The notes beneath the pieces are model-generated. The model was not told the DNA's origin. It was given only the letters and a program-made list of their open reading frames with translations, and searched no databases. 42,767 bases of DNA from Devosia sp. (GTDB lineage Bacteria; Pseudomonadota; Alphaproteobacteria; Rhizobiales; Devosiaceae). Made by a program: the position numbers and the translations under genes. The stretch covers positions 1-42,767 of the forward strand of contig NZ_JAQGJV010000005.1 of assembly GCF_028290435.1 (NCBI RefSeq), in the 5' to 3' direction. How positions within the stretch are numbered: position 1 is the first letter of the stretch; each line of letters opens with the position of its first letter. Positions 1 to 8,867 of this stretch are shown here, piece by piece.

Positions 1-1297
1 CGTCGAGCGGCACCGCATGGGTGCCGTCGCCCTTGAGGGCCAGCGAAGCTGCGGTGACGGCCTTGACGGCGCCAAAGGCGTTGCGCTCGATGCAGGGAAT
101 TTGCACCAGGCCGGCGACCGGATCGCAGGTCATGCCCAGATGGTGCTCCAGCGCGATCTCCGCGGCGTTTTCGACCTGGGTCGGGGTGCCGCCCATTACC
201 GCACAGAGCCCCGCGGCGGCCATCGCCGAGGCGGAGCCCACCTCGCCCTGGCAGCCCACTTCGGCGCCCGAAATCGAGGCATTGTGCTTGATGATGCCGC
301 CAATGGCGGCGGCGGTCAGCAGATAGTCGCGAATGGTCGAGCTGTTGGCGCGAGCATCGAACTTGATGAAATAGCGCAACACGGCGGGGATGACCCCGGC
401 GGCCCCGTTGGTGGGCGCGGTGACGACGCGGCCGCCGGCGGCGTTCTCCTCGTTGACCGCCATGGCGTAAACGCTGAGCCAGTCATTGGCCATCAGCGGG
501 GTGATTTCGTTGCGCTGCCATTGGGCGTCGAGCTGGGCCACGATGGCCTTGGCGCGGCGCTTGACGTTGAGGCCGCCGGGCATGATGCCCGATTGGTCGA
601 GGCCTCGGTCGATGCAAGCGGCCATGACCGACCAGATTTCGTCGATACCGTCATCCAGCGTCTTGCGCGAGCGGCTGGCTTCCTCGTTGGCGCGCTTCAT
701 GGCGGCAATGGAGAGCCCCGAGCTGGCGGCCATGGCCAGCATGTCCTTGGCATGGGCGAACGGGTAGGGCACGTCGGCCTGCGCCGGGGAGGAGCCCTTG
801 ACGGCGTCCAGTTCGGCATCGGTGACGACGAAGCCCCCGCCGATGGAATAATAGATGCGCCGCAGCAGCAATTGCCCATCGGTGTCGAGAGCGGTGAATT
901 GCAGGCCATTGGGATGACCGGGCAGGGGATTGCGCTTGTCGAACACCAGATCGCGCGTCGGCAGGAACCGATACGCGGCGTGGCCGGGCGGATGGACCAT
1001 ACCAGTGGCCTCGACCTGGGCGATCTTGGCGTCCATCGTATCGGGATCGATCTGGCGCGGATTTTCCCCGCACAGCCCCAGGATGACCGCACGCCCGGTG
1101 CCGTGGCCGATGCCCGTAAAGGCCAGCGATCCGTGCAGGCTCGCCGTCAGCGCCGCCGGGCGGGCACGGGCGGCGCGGGGCCAATCGCCTGACTTGAGCT
1201 CATCGAGGAACCGGTTGGCTGCGGTCATCGGCCCCATGGTGTGGGAACTCGATGGGCCGATACCGATCTTGAAGACGTCGAAAATGGACAGGAACAT
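1..1297 (-). CDS. sdaA: L-serine ammonia-lyase (L-serine dehydratase), 3' end cut by window edge
   Basis: Deaminates L-serine to pyruvate and ammonia in the cytoplasm using a [4Fe-4S] cluster. Read leftwards from the ATG at 1297, the protein opens [20 protein letters not shown], the family's N-terminal signature. Further on, [12 protein letters not shown] (about 210-250) and [16 protein letters not shown] (about 75-145) supply the three cysteines expected to bind the cluster. About 432 codons lie in the window; single-chain family members are about 455-470 residues, so only the extreme C-terminus is missing. The gene is divergent from the esterase at 1443. No clear Shine-Dalgarno sequence precedes the start, but the N-terminal motif fixes it. 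I see nothing unusual in the visible part. Confidence 0.96.
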   Translation of the reverse strand, partial: MFLSIFDVFKIGIGPSSSHTMGPMTAANRFLDELKSGDWPRAARARPAALTASLHGSLAFTGIGHGTGRAVILGLCGENPRQIDPDTMDAKIAQVEATGMVHPPGHAAYRFLPTRDLVFDKRNPLPGHPNGLQFTALDTDGQLLLRRIYYSIGGGFVVTDAELDAVKGSSPAQADVPYPFAHAKDMLAMAASSGLSIAAMKRANEEASRSRKTLDDGIDEIWSVMAACIDRGLDQSGIMPGGLNVKRRAKAIVAQLDAQWQRNEITPLMANDWLSVYAMAVNEENAAGGRVVTAPTNGAAGVIPAVLRYFIKFDARANSSTIRDYLLTAAAIGGIIKHNASISGAEVGCQGEVGSASAMAAAGLCAVMGGTPTQVENAAEIALEHHLGMTCDPVAGLVQIPCIERNAFGAVKAVTAASLALKGDGTHAVPLD

Positions 1298-1442
1298 GGC
1301 GCTATCATGCACGGATCATGCGGCAAGACAACGCGCGCCAGCGCTATTGTCCAGCAATCGGCAACAGTGCGTGGCGCAGCGGCCGATTGCGGCGGATGCG
1401 GGTTTGCCCGATATCACATTGAGCACAATGCAGGAGGCCGCC

Positions 1443-2057
1443 ATGTCTGATTATGTTTATCGCGAAGCCAAGGGCGCGGTGGGTGCGCCGCTGTTGTTCG
1501 TGTTTCACGGCACCGGTGGGGACGAGAACCAGTTCTTCGATCTGGGCGGCGAACTGCTGCCCGGCGGGCGGATCGTGGCGGCGCGGGGCGATGTGTCCGA
1601 GGGCGGCGCGCTGCGCTATTTCCGCCGCACCGGCGAGGGGCGCTACGACATGGCGGATCTGGCGCTGCGCACCGGCACGATGGTGGCGTTCATCAAGGCG
1701 CGGATTGCCGAGAGCCAGTCCTCTCGGGTGATCGGGCTGGGCTATTCCAATGGCGCCAATATTCTGGCTTCGGTGCAGTTCGCAGCGCCGGAACTCTTCG
1801 ACGCCTCGGTGCTGATGCATCCGCTGATCCCGTTCCAGCCGGCTCCGGCACCGGGTCTTGCAGGGCGCAGCGTGCTCGTCACTGCCGGCAGGCGCGATCC
1901 GATTGCGCCGGCTCCAGCCACGCAGCAATTGGTGGACTATTTTGCTGGCCAGGGCGCCAAGGCGAATGTGTTCTGGCACGATGGCGGGCATGAATTGCGG
2001 CCGGAAGAACTGCGCGAGACACAGCGGTTTGTAGCAGCGGCGGTGAAGGCGGGTTGA
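1443..2057 (+). CDS. alpha/beta hydrolase, phospholipase/carboxylesterase family
   Basis: A 204-residue cytosolic serine hydrolase of the small carboxylesterase family, which includes MhqO-like enzymes. FVFHGTGGDE near residue 20 is the oxyanion-hole segment. GLGYSNGAN near residue 100 is the nucleophile elbow (G-x-S-x-G type, here GYSNG). DPIAPAP near 155 and GGHEL near 180 supply the acid and the histidine of the triad. The start at 1443 has AGGAGG at about 1431-1436; longer upstream reading in this frame is not needed. No signal peptide is present. The substrate cannot be read from sequence. Family relatives act on short-chain esters or are linked to quinone and aldehyde stress, but nothing next door supports that here. 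Confidence 0.9.
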   Translation: MSDYVYREAKGAVGAPLLFVFHGTGGDENQFFDLGGELLPGGRIVAARGDVSEGGALRYFRRTGEGRYDMADLALRTGTMVAFIKARIAESQSSRVIGLGYSNGANILASVQFAAPELFDASVLMHPLIPFQPAPAPGLAGRSVLVTAGRRDPIAPAPATQQLVDYFAGQGAKANVFWHDGGHELRPEELRETQRFVAAAVKAG

Positions 2058-2222
2058 TGGTCGGCGCCTCCACACAGGCGATCCGGACATTGCAGCACTT
2101 TGTTAATGATCTTTAGAGGGCTCTCCCTTAACAATGCGGGCAGGTATCACCTTGGTCGCGCTGACCTTACCCATTGATGGAGCGCGAAAATCGACGGCCT
2201 GAGGGGGCGAATTTCCGCGAGC

Positions 2223-3941
2223 TTGCGGACACGCGTGCTGGTGCTGGTGCTGCTCGGTTTTGCGGCGGTGGCGGTGCCGGCCTATGCGGCATTTTCCTGG
2301 ATCGTCAATTCGACGGTGATCCAGTTGGGCACCCTGTTTGCCGAAAAACAGATTCTCTACGATCGTTTTCGCGGGCTCGAAGCATTGACGCGGGAAGTCT
2401 CGCTGGCCGAAACCTTGGCCGGCACGCAGGCCATCCGCGACTGGGCGGTGGACGAAACCGATGCGGATAAACGCACCCGCGCCATTGCCGAGCTGGAGCA
2501 TTACCGGCAGTCGTTTAGCGACAAGAGCTATTTCTTCGTCATCGGCGCCTCGGGCAATTACTATTTCAACGATGCCGGCAACGCCTATGCGGGCAACCAG
2601 TATCGCTACACGCTGGACCCCAACAATCCGCGCGACGGCTGGTATTACAATACGGCGGCGCTGGGCCAGGGCTGTCACCTCAATGTCGACAATGACGACA
2701 AGCTGCGCGTCACCAAGGTTTGGATGAACTGCGTGATCCGCGAGGGTCGCAAGGTGCTGGGGATCCTGGGGACCGGCATTGATCTCTCCGCCTTCATCCG
2801 CGAAGTCGTCAATGTGCCCCAGGTGGGCGTCGTAGCGATGTTCGTCGATCACAATGGCGCCGTGCAGGCCCATCGCGACCAGAACCTGGTGGACTATCAC
2901 AGCCTGACGCGCGAGATGACCGATCGCAAGACGGTGTTCGCCATGCTCGACCGGCCGGACGACGCCATCGTGCTGCAAACCATGATGAACGAGGTTTCGG
3001 CGGGCGAGGTGCTGGTCAAATCGCGGTTCATGCAGATCGGCGGCAAGTCGGTGCTGGTTGGGGTCGGCTATCTCGACAAGCTGGGCTGGTACAATGTGAC
3101 GCTGATGGATATCGACACCATCATCGATAAACGCCTGTTCCTGCCGGTGGGCCTGTTGCTGGCGGCGATGATGGCGCTGGTGGCGGTGTTGATCACGCTG
3201 GTGTTCAAGCGGGCTGTGGTGGATCGTGTCGGGCGGCTGGAAGCGGCGGTCGATCTGGCGCGGGACGGGGACTATGCGGCCGCCGCGGCGCTGGCCGATG
3301 ATCGCCAGGACGAGATCGGGCGGCTGTCCACGGCCTTCGTGCAGATGGCCAAGGCGGTCGGCCAGCACACAAAGGAGCTGGAAGCGCGCGTGCGGGCGCG
3401 CACCGAGGAGCTGGAACGGCTGGCGTTCATGGACGGGCAGACAGGCATCGCCAATCGGCGCGGCTTCATGGCGATTTATCAGGAGCTGTCGCGCGAGCAG
3501 GTGCATGGGCTGCTGCTGGTCGACATTGATCGCTTCAAGACCATCAACGACACTTATGGGCATGCCGCCGGCGACGTGGTGGTGCAGGAAATCGCCCGGC
3601 GTATCCAATTGGCGGCTGGGCTGGGCAATCACTGCGCGCGCTGGGGTGGCGACGAATTCGTCGTGGTGCTGGTCGACAGCGCACCGGTCACGTTGCGCGC
3701 CATGGCGTATGGCCTGACGGCCCAGGTGTGCGAGGCGCCGGTGATGTTGCCCGATGGCCGCCCGATCATGGTCACGATCAGCGTCGGCGCCTGCATTGCC
3801 GAGGCTGGCGAAACGTTGGAAACCACTACCGACATGGCCGATGCCGCGCTCTATATCGCCAAGGAGCAGGGCCGCAACAAGGTGGTGATCTTCGATGCCG
3901 ATACGGCGTCTACCGGCAAGCCCAAGCTGGGAATCGGCTAG
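2223..3941 (+). CDS. membrane diguanylate cyclase (Cache-like sensor, HAMP, GGDEF)
   Basis: Predicted to make cyclic di-GMP from two GTP at the inner membrane. Order along 572 residues: N-terminal membrane segment (about 5-27); a periplasmic Cache-type sensing region (about 28-295), with YYFNDAGNAY and DPNNPRDGWYYNTA typical of such folds; second membrane segment (about 302-325); HAMP-like linker and coiled coil (about 326-405); GGDEF domain with LVDIDRFKTINDTYGH and an intact GGDEF motif at 475-479. The RxxD inhibitory site normally just upstream of GGDEF is absent (GLGNHC there), so product inhibition may be missing. An in-frame stop at 2175 leaves TTG 2223 as the earliest start; GTG 2235 is an alternative, and the ribosome site (AGGGGG, 2202-2207) is poorly spaced. 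Confidence 0.93.
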   Translation: MRTRVLVLVLLGFAAVAVPAYAAFSWIVNSTVIQLGTLFAEKQILYDRFRGLEALTREVSLAETLAGTQAIRDWAVDETDADKRTRAIAELEHYRQSFSDKSYFFVIGASGNYYFNDAGNAYAGNQYRYTLDPNNPRDGWYYNTAALGQGCHLNVDNDDKLRVTKVWMNCVIREGRKVLGILGTGIDLSAFIREVVNVPQVGVVAMFVDHNGAVQAHRDQNLVDYHSLTREMTDRKTVFAMLDRPDDAIVLQTMMNEVSAGEVLVKSRFMQIGGKSVLVGVGYLDKLGWYNVTLMDIDTIIDKRLFLPVGLLLAAMMALVAVLITLVFKRAVVDRVGRLEAAVDLARDGDYAAAAALADDRQDEIGRLSTAFVQMAKAVGQHTKELEARVRARTEELERLAFMDGQTGIANRRGFMAIYQELSREQVHGLLLVDIDRFKTINDTYGHAAGDVVVQEIARRIQLAAGLGNHCARWGGDEFVVVLVDSAPVTLRAMAYGLTAQVCEAPVMLPDGRPIMVTISVGACIAEAGETLETTTDMADAALYIAKEQGRNKVVIFDADTASTGKPKLGIG

Positions 3942-4010
3942 GCTGCGGACGTTCAGTCCGTATTCAGAAAACCCGGATTACAGGCGGGTACCATCCCGGG
4001 AGTTTTGCCG

Positions 4011-5015
4011 ATGCGCTCCGTCATTGCCCTGCTGGCTTTCCTGGCGCTGTTGCCGGCCGCACAGGCGGCGAGTTTTTCATGCAGCGACGCCAGAACGCCC
4101 ATTGAAAAGACGATCTGCGCCGATCCAGCTTTGTCGCGCGCCGATGACGTGATGGCGCTAGCCTATGTGGGGGCGATTTCGGGGCTGACCGAAGAGGCCG
4201 AGATCGTCATGCGCAAGGGGCAGCGCGATTGGCTCGATTTCACCGACACGGTCTGCTCCGACCAGTATCTGCCGGGCGAGGACAGTGCGGATTTGGAACG
4301 ACCGCAATGCCTGCAGCGCCTCTACGACGCGCGGCTAAAGGTGCTGGAGCAGAGCCGCATGGTTGGTGGGATGCGGTTTTTCACCGCCGATACCTATGAG
4401 GCTGTGCCCGACCCTAATGGCGGGCGCTTTAGACTGGGCCGCAAGGTGATGTCGAGCCTGCGCATGGATGGCAATGACAGCCTCGCCAATGCGTTCAACG
4501 CCTATATGCGGCAGGTCACCGCGGACTATACGGGTGAATATACCGACTTTGCCGGCGCGCAGCGGAACGACAGCGTGGCCAACGAGGACAATGATTTTCT
4601 GATGGTGCTGGGCAGTGTCAATGCCAGGCGCATCAGTGTGGTGCTGGGCTTGGAATGGTATGGCCATGGCGCCGCCCACGCCAATTCCAGCCTGGGCAAT
4701 TTTCACTTCCTGACCAAGGAAGAACGGCCGCTTGAGGTCACCGACATGTTCGAGGGCAAAAACTGGGGCACAGCGCTGGCCACTCTCGTGGCCGAGCGCG
4801 CCAGTGTCGACCTGCGGGATGGCGAGATCACCTATGACGGCGAAACCATGATGCCATTCGCCACCGATCCACAGCGCTGGAGTTTTACCCGCGCGGGGCT
4901 GATGGTGCAGTTCGAGAACCAGGAAGTCACTCCCGGCAGCCCGGCGGTCAGCGTGGGCTGGGGAGTGTTGCGTGATTATCTGGCCGCCGATGCAGACGCT
5001 ATCGCGCGGCCCTGA
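4011..5015 (+). CDS. secreted LprI-like / DUF3298 two-domain protein, copy 1
   Basis: A 334-residue exported protein of unknown role. A signal peptide (about 1-19, ending AQAA) precedes an LprI/DUF1311-type domain: ASFSCSDA, PIEKTICADPALS, QRDWLDF, a third cysteine, then QCLQRLYDAR. The C-terminal half carries the GHGAAHAN segment and the DPQRWSF...LMVQFENQEV pattern of DUF3298 (RsiV C-terminal fold). LprI of mycobacteria inhibits lysozyme and RsiV binds lysozyme through DUF3298, so a lysozyme-facing role is a reasonable but untested inference. The ATG at 4011 is chosen over an upstream TTG because GGGAG lies at 3998-4002. A paralogue follows 42 bases downstream, probably in one transcript. 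Confidence 0.85.
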   Translation: MRSVIALLAFLALLPAAQAASFSCSDARTPIEKTICADPALSRADDVMALAYVGAISGLTEEAEIVMRKGQRDWLDFTDTVCSDQYLPGEDSADLERPQCLQRLYDARLKVLEQSRMVGGMRFFTADTYEAVPDPNGGRFRLGRKVMSSLRMDGNDSLANAFNAYMRQVTADYTGEYTDFAGAQRNDSVANEDNDFLMVLGSVNARRISVVLGLEWYGHGAAHANSSLGNFHFLTKEERPLEVTDMFEGKNWGTALATLVAERASVDLRDGEITYDGETMMPFATDPQRWSFTRAGLMVQFENQEVTPGSPAVSVGWGVLRDYLAADADAIARP

Positions 5016-5057
5016 CGCCGGGTAATCTGGACACTATCGCCGATGAGGAGACGGGCA

Positions 5058-6104
5058 ATGATGCGGACGATATTGGGCGCGATGCTGCTGGTGCTGGCCT
5101 TGGCCATGGCGGGGCCGGCGAGCGCGGCGAGCTTTGATTGCAGCAAGGCGACGACGGCCTTCGAGAAGGCGATCTGCGACAATCCAAAACTCTCGGCGGA
5201 CGACGATACGCTGGCCGTAGCCTTTGCCACTGCGATTGGCGGGCTGAGCAAGCCGGCGGTCATCGCGATGCGGGCCGAGCAGCGCGCTTGGCTCGATTTC
5301 GCCACCAGGTCCTGCACCGACCATGCCGAACCGCTATCGGATGTGGATACTTATACGGACAACCAGATCGACTGCCTGGGGCTGGCTTTTTCCACCCGCA
5401 CGGGGGTGCTGGAACAAAGCCGGATGCTGGGTGGGCACCGCTTTGCCGTGTCCAGCAGCTATAGTGCACTACCCGATCCGGACGCGGTGGATGATCCGAC
5501 GTCCTATTGGAAGGTCGCGACCCACCAGCTCACCTATCCTGCGCTGGATGGGGGCAAAGCCGATGCGGAGGGCTTCGATAGCTTCATCAGCGACACCGTC
5601 GCGAGCGTCTCGGGCTCGATCACGGACGAGGGTGGCGATGCGATGAGCGACGCGCAGAGCGACACGACGGTGGACATCACGCTGTCTGAAGTGGTGGGCA
5701 CGCGGGTGACGCTCAAGGTGATGACCAACTGGTTTGGCCATGGCGCGGCGCACAGCAATTGGGGCATCACCTACGCGCACTATCTGCTCGGCCGGCAGCG
5801 CGCGATGGAGGCGAGCGATATTTTTGCCGGCGAAGGCTGGGAAAAGACGCTGACCGATATCGCCACCGCCGAACTCAAGCGCGAGCATGGCGACAATTTG
5901 CAACTCGAGGGTGTCGAAAACCTCGGCGCCATCATCACCGACCCCAGCCGCTGGAGCTTTGGCAGCGACTACGGGCTGACCATCCAGTTCGAGCCCTATG
6001 AGGTCGCCGCCTACGCGTATGGCGCCCCCACCATTGTGGTGCCGTGGGAAAGCCTCGGCGATATCATGTCGGAAAGCTCGGACTCGGTGCGCTACGGCAG
6101 CTAA
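5058..6104 (+). CDS. secreted LprI-like / DUF3298 two-domain protein, copy 2
   Basis: Tandem paralogue of the gene at 4011, with 348 residues and a signal peptide ending PASAA. It shares ASF-C, EK-IC, QR-WLDF, VLEQSRM-GG and GHGAAH-N with copy 1, but the rest has diverged well. The C-terminal YGLTIQFEPYEVAAYAYG followed by VVPWESL matches the DUF3298 consensus more closely than copy 1 does. Start 5058 is favoured over ATG 5043 because GAGGAG at 5045-5050 gives seven-base spacing. Its TAA stop (6102-6104) interlocks with the TAG stop of the opposite-strand acetyltransferase gene through the shared CTAA. Function is unknown; see the finding on lysozyme binding. Confidence 0.86.
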   Translation: MMRTILGAMLLVLALAMAGPASAASFDCSKATTAFEKAICDNPKLSADDDTLAVAFATAIGGLSKPAVIAMRAEQRAWLDFATRSCTDHAEPLSDVDTYTDNQIDCLGLAFSTRTGVLEQSRMLGGHRFAVSSSYSALPDPDAVDDPTSYWKVATHQLTYPALDGGKADAEGFDSFISDTVASVSGSITDEGGDAMSDAQSDTTVDITLSEVVGTRVTLKVMTNWFGHGAAHSNWGITYAHYLLGRQRAMEASDIFAGEGWEKTLTDIATAELKREHGDNLQLEGVENLGAIITDPSRWSFGSDYGLTIQFEPYEVAAYAYGAPTIVVPWESLGDIMSESSDSVRYGS

Positions 6105-6397
6105 GCGCGCAGGTCCGCCCATTCGGGGTGGCGCCGGAACTGGGCTTCGACATAGGAGCACAGCGGCTCGATCTTGAAGCCTTCGGCTCGGGCGTCAGCG
6201 ATGGCGGCGTTGACCAGTTTCGCCGCGATGCCGCGGCCGCCGAATTCGGACGGCACGCCGGTATGGTCGATGCTCATCACCCCCGCTGGGGTTTTGCGAT
6301 AGGTCATTTCGGCTTCGACCCCGGGCGCCAGCTCGACCATATAGCGGCCGCGCGTGGCACTATCCTGGCGGATGACGGTGATATCGGCAGTGGTCAT
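6101..6397 (-). CDS. GNAT-family N-acetyltransferase, short YjdJ-like type
   Basis: A 98-residue single-domain protein of the compact acetyltransferase family (COG2388 type). Visible motifs are EMTYRKTPAGVMSIDHTGVP, then EFGGRGIAAKLVNAAIADAR, the acetyl-CoA loop, and IEPLCSYVEAQFRRHPEW at the end, where the family's conserved cysteine and tyrosine sit. It is expected to bind acetyl-CoA; the substrate is unknown. The reading frame extends upstream to 6457, but the family's length and the ATG at 6397 (MTTADITV) fit best. It converges on copy 2 of the secreted pair with a four-base stop-codon overlap. Confidence 0.88.
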   Translation of the reverse strand: MTTADITVIRQDSATRGRYMVELAPGVEAEMTYRKTPAGVMSIDHTGVPSEFGGRGIAAKLVNAAIADARAEGFKIEPLCSYVEAQFRRHPEWADLRA

Positions 6398-6460
6398 GAT
6401 GCGTGGTCCCGAGCGTTCGACTGAGCACAATGTCGGTCTGCACGAGCCGCTGCGCAACCC

Positions 6461-7033
6461 CTAGATGTGCGTTACGCCTTGCAGCAGTTCGGGAAACAGC
6501 GCGCGCTCGGCCAGGAACGGATGCAGCGCCGACGCCGTGGACATGTCCTTGAGCGCGAGGGCCCGCTTGCCCTGCTTGAGATAAATCATCGCGCGTCCCG
6601 ACAAGGCGCCGAAATGGCGCGGTTCGAGCGCCAGGACCTTGTCGATATCGCTCAGCGAGGTCGTGTAATCGCCTTGCAGGTAATGGGCGGTGGCGAGCTG
6701 GTTCCAGGCCTCCGCGTAGTCGGGATAATCCTTGGCGATGGCCTCGAATTCATCGAGCGCGCCCGCAGGATCGATTGCCAGTTTGCGCACCGCCTGCTGC
6801 ATGCGGGTGGCGAGAGCCGGATCGGGCGGGGTCATCCACTGGGTCCAGATCTGCAGGCTGATGGCCTTGGCGCTGGCCTCATCGGGCGCAACGCGAAGTT
6901 GGGCGAACAGATTATCGAGAACGGGATTGTCGGCGCTCTGGGCACTGGCCGGCGCCAGCAGGAACAAAAGCACCAGCAGCGGCCCCAGCAGGGCTGCGAT
7001 GACGGCCGGATAGCGGGTGATCCAGATGCGCAT
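6461..7033 (-). CDS. exported tetratricopeptide repeat protein
   Basis: A 190-residue protein with a hydrophobic N-terminal segment (about 9-32, ending APASAQ) that looks like a signal peptide, followed by a mostly helical region. Two or three TPR units are visible from about residue 100: DYPDYAEAWNQLATAHYLQG, then a unit through LEPRHFGALSGRAMIYLKQG, then ALALKDMSTASALHPF. TPRs mediate protein-protein contacts in the periplasm; no enzymatic motif is present. The gene lies between the acetyltransferase and dedA genes on the same strand, with 60 bases on each side. The partner is unknown. Confidence 0.85.
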   Translation of the reverse strand: MRIWITRYPAVIAALLGPLLVLLFLLAPASAQSADNPVLDNLFAQLRVAPDEASAKAISLQIWTQWMTPPDPALATRMQQAVRKLAIDPAGALDEFEAIAKDYPDYAEAWNQLATAHYLQGDYTTSLSDIDKVLALEPRHFGALSGRAMIYLKQGKRALALKDMSTASALHPFLAERALFPELLQGVTHI

Positions 7034-7093
7034 AATCTGAGCTTGCCGCCGATTGCGGCCGGCGGCAAGACAGCAGTTCGTGAACCCGGCGAC

Positions 7094-7795
7094 CTAGTGG
7101 GCGATGTCGGTCTTGCCCCAGCGCGCCTGGATGGATTTGCCGAAGCCGCCCAGCCAGGGAGCGAACGCCAGTAGGATCGCGCGGTGGTAATGCACCAGCA
7201 GGAACAGCGCCGTCAGCACCAAAGTGCCGACCACGATGACCAGTTCCAGCGACAGGCCGATGGACTTGAGCCAGGCGGTCAGCAGCATGCCGGGCAGGAT
7301 ATGGGCCGCGGCCCAGACAAAGGCCGAGCTGATATTGATGATGGAGAACTTGCGGTAGTCCATGCCCATGATGCCGGCGACGCCGGGAATCACCGCTTTG
7401 ACGCCGGGGATGAAGCGGCCGATGAACACGCTCTTGCCGCCATGCTTGGCGAAAAAGGCCTCGCCCTTGGCGATGAGTTCGGTGTGGTACTTGAACGGCC
7501 AGACCGTGCGGATGGTGTCCTTGAGCAGATGGCCGATGCCATAGGATAGCGCGTCGCCGATGATGGCGCCGATGACGGCGGCGAAATACACTTCCCAGAA
7601 GGGCAGCCGGCCTTCGGCAATAATGCCGCCCACCAGCAGCAGAACCGGCGTCGAGGGCACGAACAGGCCCAGCACGAACACCGCTTCGCCAATGGCGACC
7701 AGGAAGATGAAAATAAAGGTCAGCCAGAAATTGCCCGAAATCGCGTCGAGAAAGGTCTCAAGATAGGCCGATATCGCGTGAAAAATATCAAACAT
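7094..7795 (-). CDS. DedA-family inner-membrane protein
   Basis: A 233-residue polytopic membrane protein of the DedA/SNARE-associated (VTT) family, which includes proteins proposed as lipid flippases or proton-coupled transporters for envelope homeostasis. The characteristic stretch runs LGLFVPSTPVLLLVGGII, then VIGAIIGDALSYGIGH, then GKSVFIGRFIPGVKAVIPGV, which holds the conserved R-F-x-P-G motif, and ends with C-terminal helices. I place the start at 7795 (MFDIFHAI) rather than at the in-frame ATG at 7822, because the AGAGGAGAG ribosome site lies between them. There is no nearby gene that narrows its function. Confidence 0.92.
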   Translation of the reverse strand: MFDIFHAISAYLETFLDAISGNFWLTFIFIFLVAIGEAVFVLGLFVPSTPVLLLVGGIIAEGRLPFWEVYFAAVIGAIIGDALSYGIGHLLKDTIRTVWPFKYHTELIAKGEAFFAKHGGKSVFIGRFIPGVKAVIPGVAGIMGMDYRKFSIINISSAFVWAAAHILPGMLLTAWLKSIGLSLELVIVVGTLVLTALFLLVHYHRAILLAFAPWLGGFGKSIQARWGKTDIAH

Positions 7796-7909
7796 TGGTC
7801 TGGGGTGCTCTCCTCTTGCCATGCACCATTAGCGTGGGACATGGCACCCGACAATTGACATTTGGCAATGTAGGTCGAAACTTCCGTTTCAACAAATCGG
7901 AGCGTCGCA

Positions 7910-8305
7910 TTGGCATTGCCTATTCATCACACGATTGCGTCAGGCCCACGACCGGTGGCGCCTTTTTCCCATGCGGTGGAGGCCGACGGCTTCGTCTTCA
8001 TCACCGGCCAAATGCCCACCGATCCGGCGGCGCCCGATGCGCCGCTGCCCGAGGGGATTGCGGCGCAGACCCAGCGGGTGATGGACAATCTTCGGATCGT
8101 GCTGGCCGGCATCGGGCTGGGCTTCGAGCACGTGACGATGGCGCGGATTTATCTGACCGCGTTCGAGCGCGACTATGCGGGGCTCAATGCGCTGTGGCCG
8201 AGCTTTTTCGAGGCGGGGAAGTTGCCGGCGCGCACCACGGTGGGCGTGACGGCACTGGCGGTTGGGGCGCTGGTCGAGATCGATATGGTGGCGCGCCGCC
8301 CGTAA
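7910..8305 (+). CDS. RidA/YjgF/Rid-family protein
   Basis: A 131-residue small trimer-forming enzyme of the Rid superfamily, whose archetype hydrolyses reactive enamine/imine intermediates made by PLP enzymes. Visible: GPRPVAPFSHAVEADGFVFITGQ at the N-terminus, then QTQRVMDNLRIVLAGIGLGFEHV, and LPARTTVGVTALAVGALVEIDMVA at the end. The catalytic arginine expected for RidA proper sits in a P-x-R-T/S context; PARTTVG matches. The start is TTG (7910) with GGAG at 7899-7902, seven bases away. The stop is followed five bases later by the stop of the convergent gene at 8311. Confidence 0.92.
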   Translation: MALPIHHTIASGPRPVAPFSHAVEADGFVFITGQMPTDPAAPDAPLPEGIAAQTQRVMDNLRIVLAGIGLGFEHVTMARIYLTAFERDYAGLNALWPSFFEAGKLPARTTVGVTALAVGALVEIDMVARRP

Positions 8306-8310
8306 TCGGG

Positions 8311-8829
8311 TCAGGCGCCGCGATTGTCCTTCTTGGCCTGAGCGGTCTTGGTCGCCTGTGACACGCGGGCGTGCTGGGTGACGCTGCCGACCTTGGCGGT
8401 CTTGGTGCTGGCGTTGGATTTCATGCCGCTGCCGGCATGGGCCTCGCCGCCCGGATGGCCCGGCGCTCCGGCCGCTTGCTTGAGCGACAGGGCCCGCTGC
8501 GCATTGCTCATCAGTTCGGTGCGTCGCGCCTGCACTTGGCGGCGGGTGGTTTCCTTGTTGGTGCGTGCGAGGGCTTCGCCAAAGATCGAGTAGTGACGGC
8601 GCTGGTTGGTTTCGAGCTTTTCGGTGACCCCGGTGCCGCGGCCCTTGATGGCGCGACGATGATTGGCGATGGCCGTATTGGCCTTGTTGCGCCGCTCGCG
8701 CAGGCGATTGGAAAGCTGGCGCAATTCGTCCTGGGTCAGATCGGCCAGGGCGGGATGGCGGGCTTGTTCGACAAGGTCGGCATCGTCCTTGCCCAGGATA
8801 CGTTGCAGATCGGCTTTGGTGACGGCCAT
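8311..8829 (-). CDS. hypothetical basic, alanine-rich protein
   Basis: I do not recognise this 172-residue protein. It has no signal peptide or membrane segment. Its first 110 residues look helical and strongly charged (LTQDELRQLSNRLRERRNKA, then TRRQVQARRTELMSNAQRAL). The last 60 residues are low-complexity and basic, rich in Ala, Lys, Thr and Gly, and probably disordered. Such composition suits a nucleic-acid-binding or histone-like role, but nothing more can be claimed. The start is secure: AAGGAGGAG lies about eight bases upstream. A perfect 15-base palindrome (8853-8867) sits 24 bases before the start. Confidence 0.75.
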   Translation of the reverse strand: MAVTKADLQRILGKDDADLVEQARHPALADLTQDELRQLSNRLRERRNKANTAIANHRRAIKGRGTGVTEKLETNQRRHYSIFGEALARTNKETTRRQVQARRTELMSNAQRALSLKQAAGAPGHPGGEAHAGSGMKSNASTKTAKVGSVTQHARVSQATKTAQAKKDNRGA

Positions 8830-8852
8830 TGGCTAGCTCCTCCTTGTTGGCG

Positions 8853-8867
8853 GGATCATGATGATCC
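8853..8867. promoter_or_regulatory. 15-base perfect palindrome upstream of the basic hypothetical gene
   Basis: GGATCAT-G-ATGATCC, two 7-base arms around a single central base, lies 24 bases before the start codon at 8829 and just upstream of its ribosome site. It could be an operator for a dimeric regulator. No second copy was noticed in the window, so the role is open. Confidence 0.4.

Noticed and set aside
17..1192. 391-codon plus-strand frame across sdaA
   Set aside because: The minus strand encodes an unambiguous L-serine dehydratase over the same bases.
2103..3632. 509-codon open frame antisense to the diguanylate cyclase
   Set aside because: It is the mirror of a strongly coding frame in GC-rich DNA; composition is His/Arg/Gln-rich and without family motifs.
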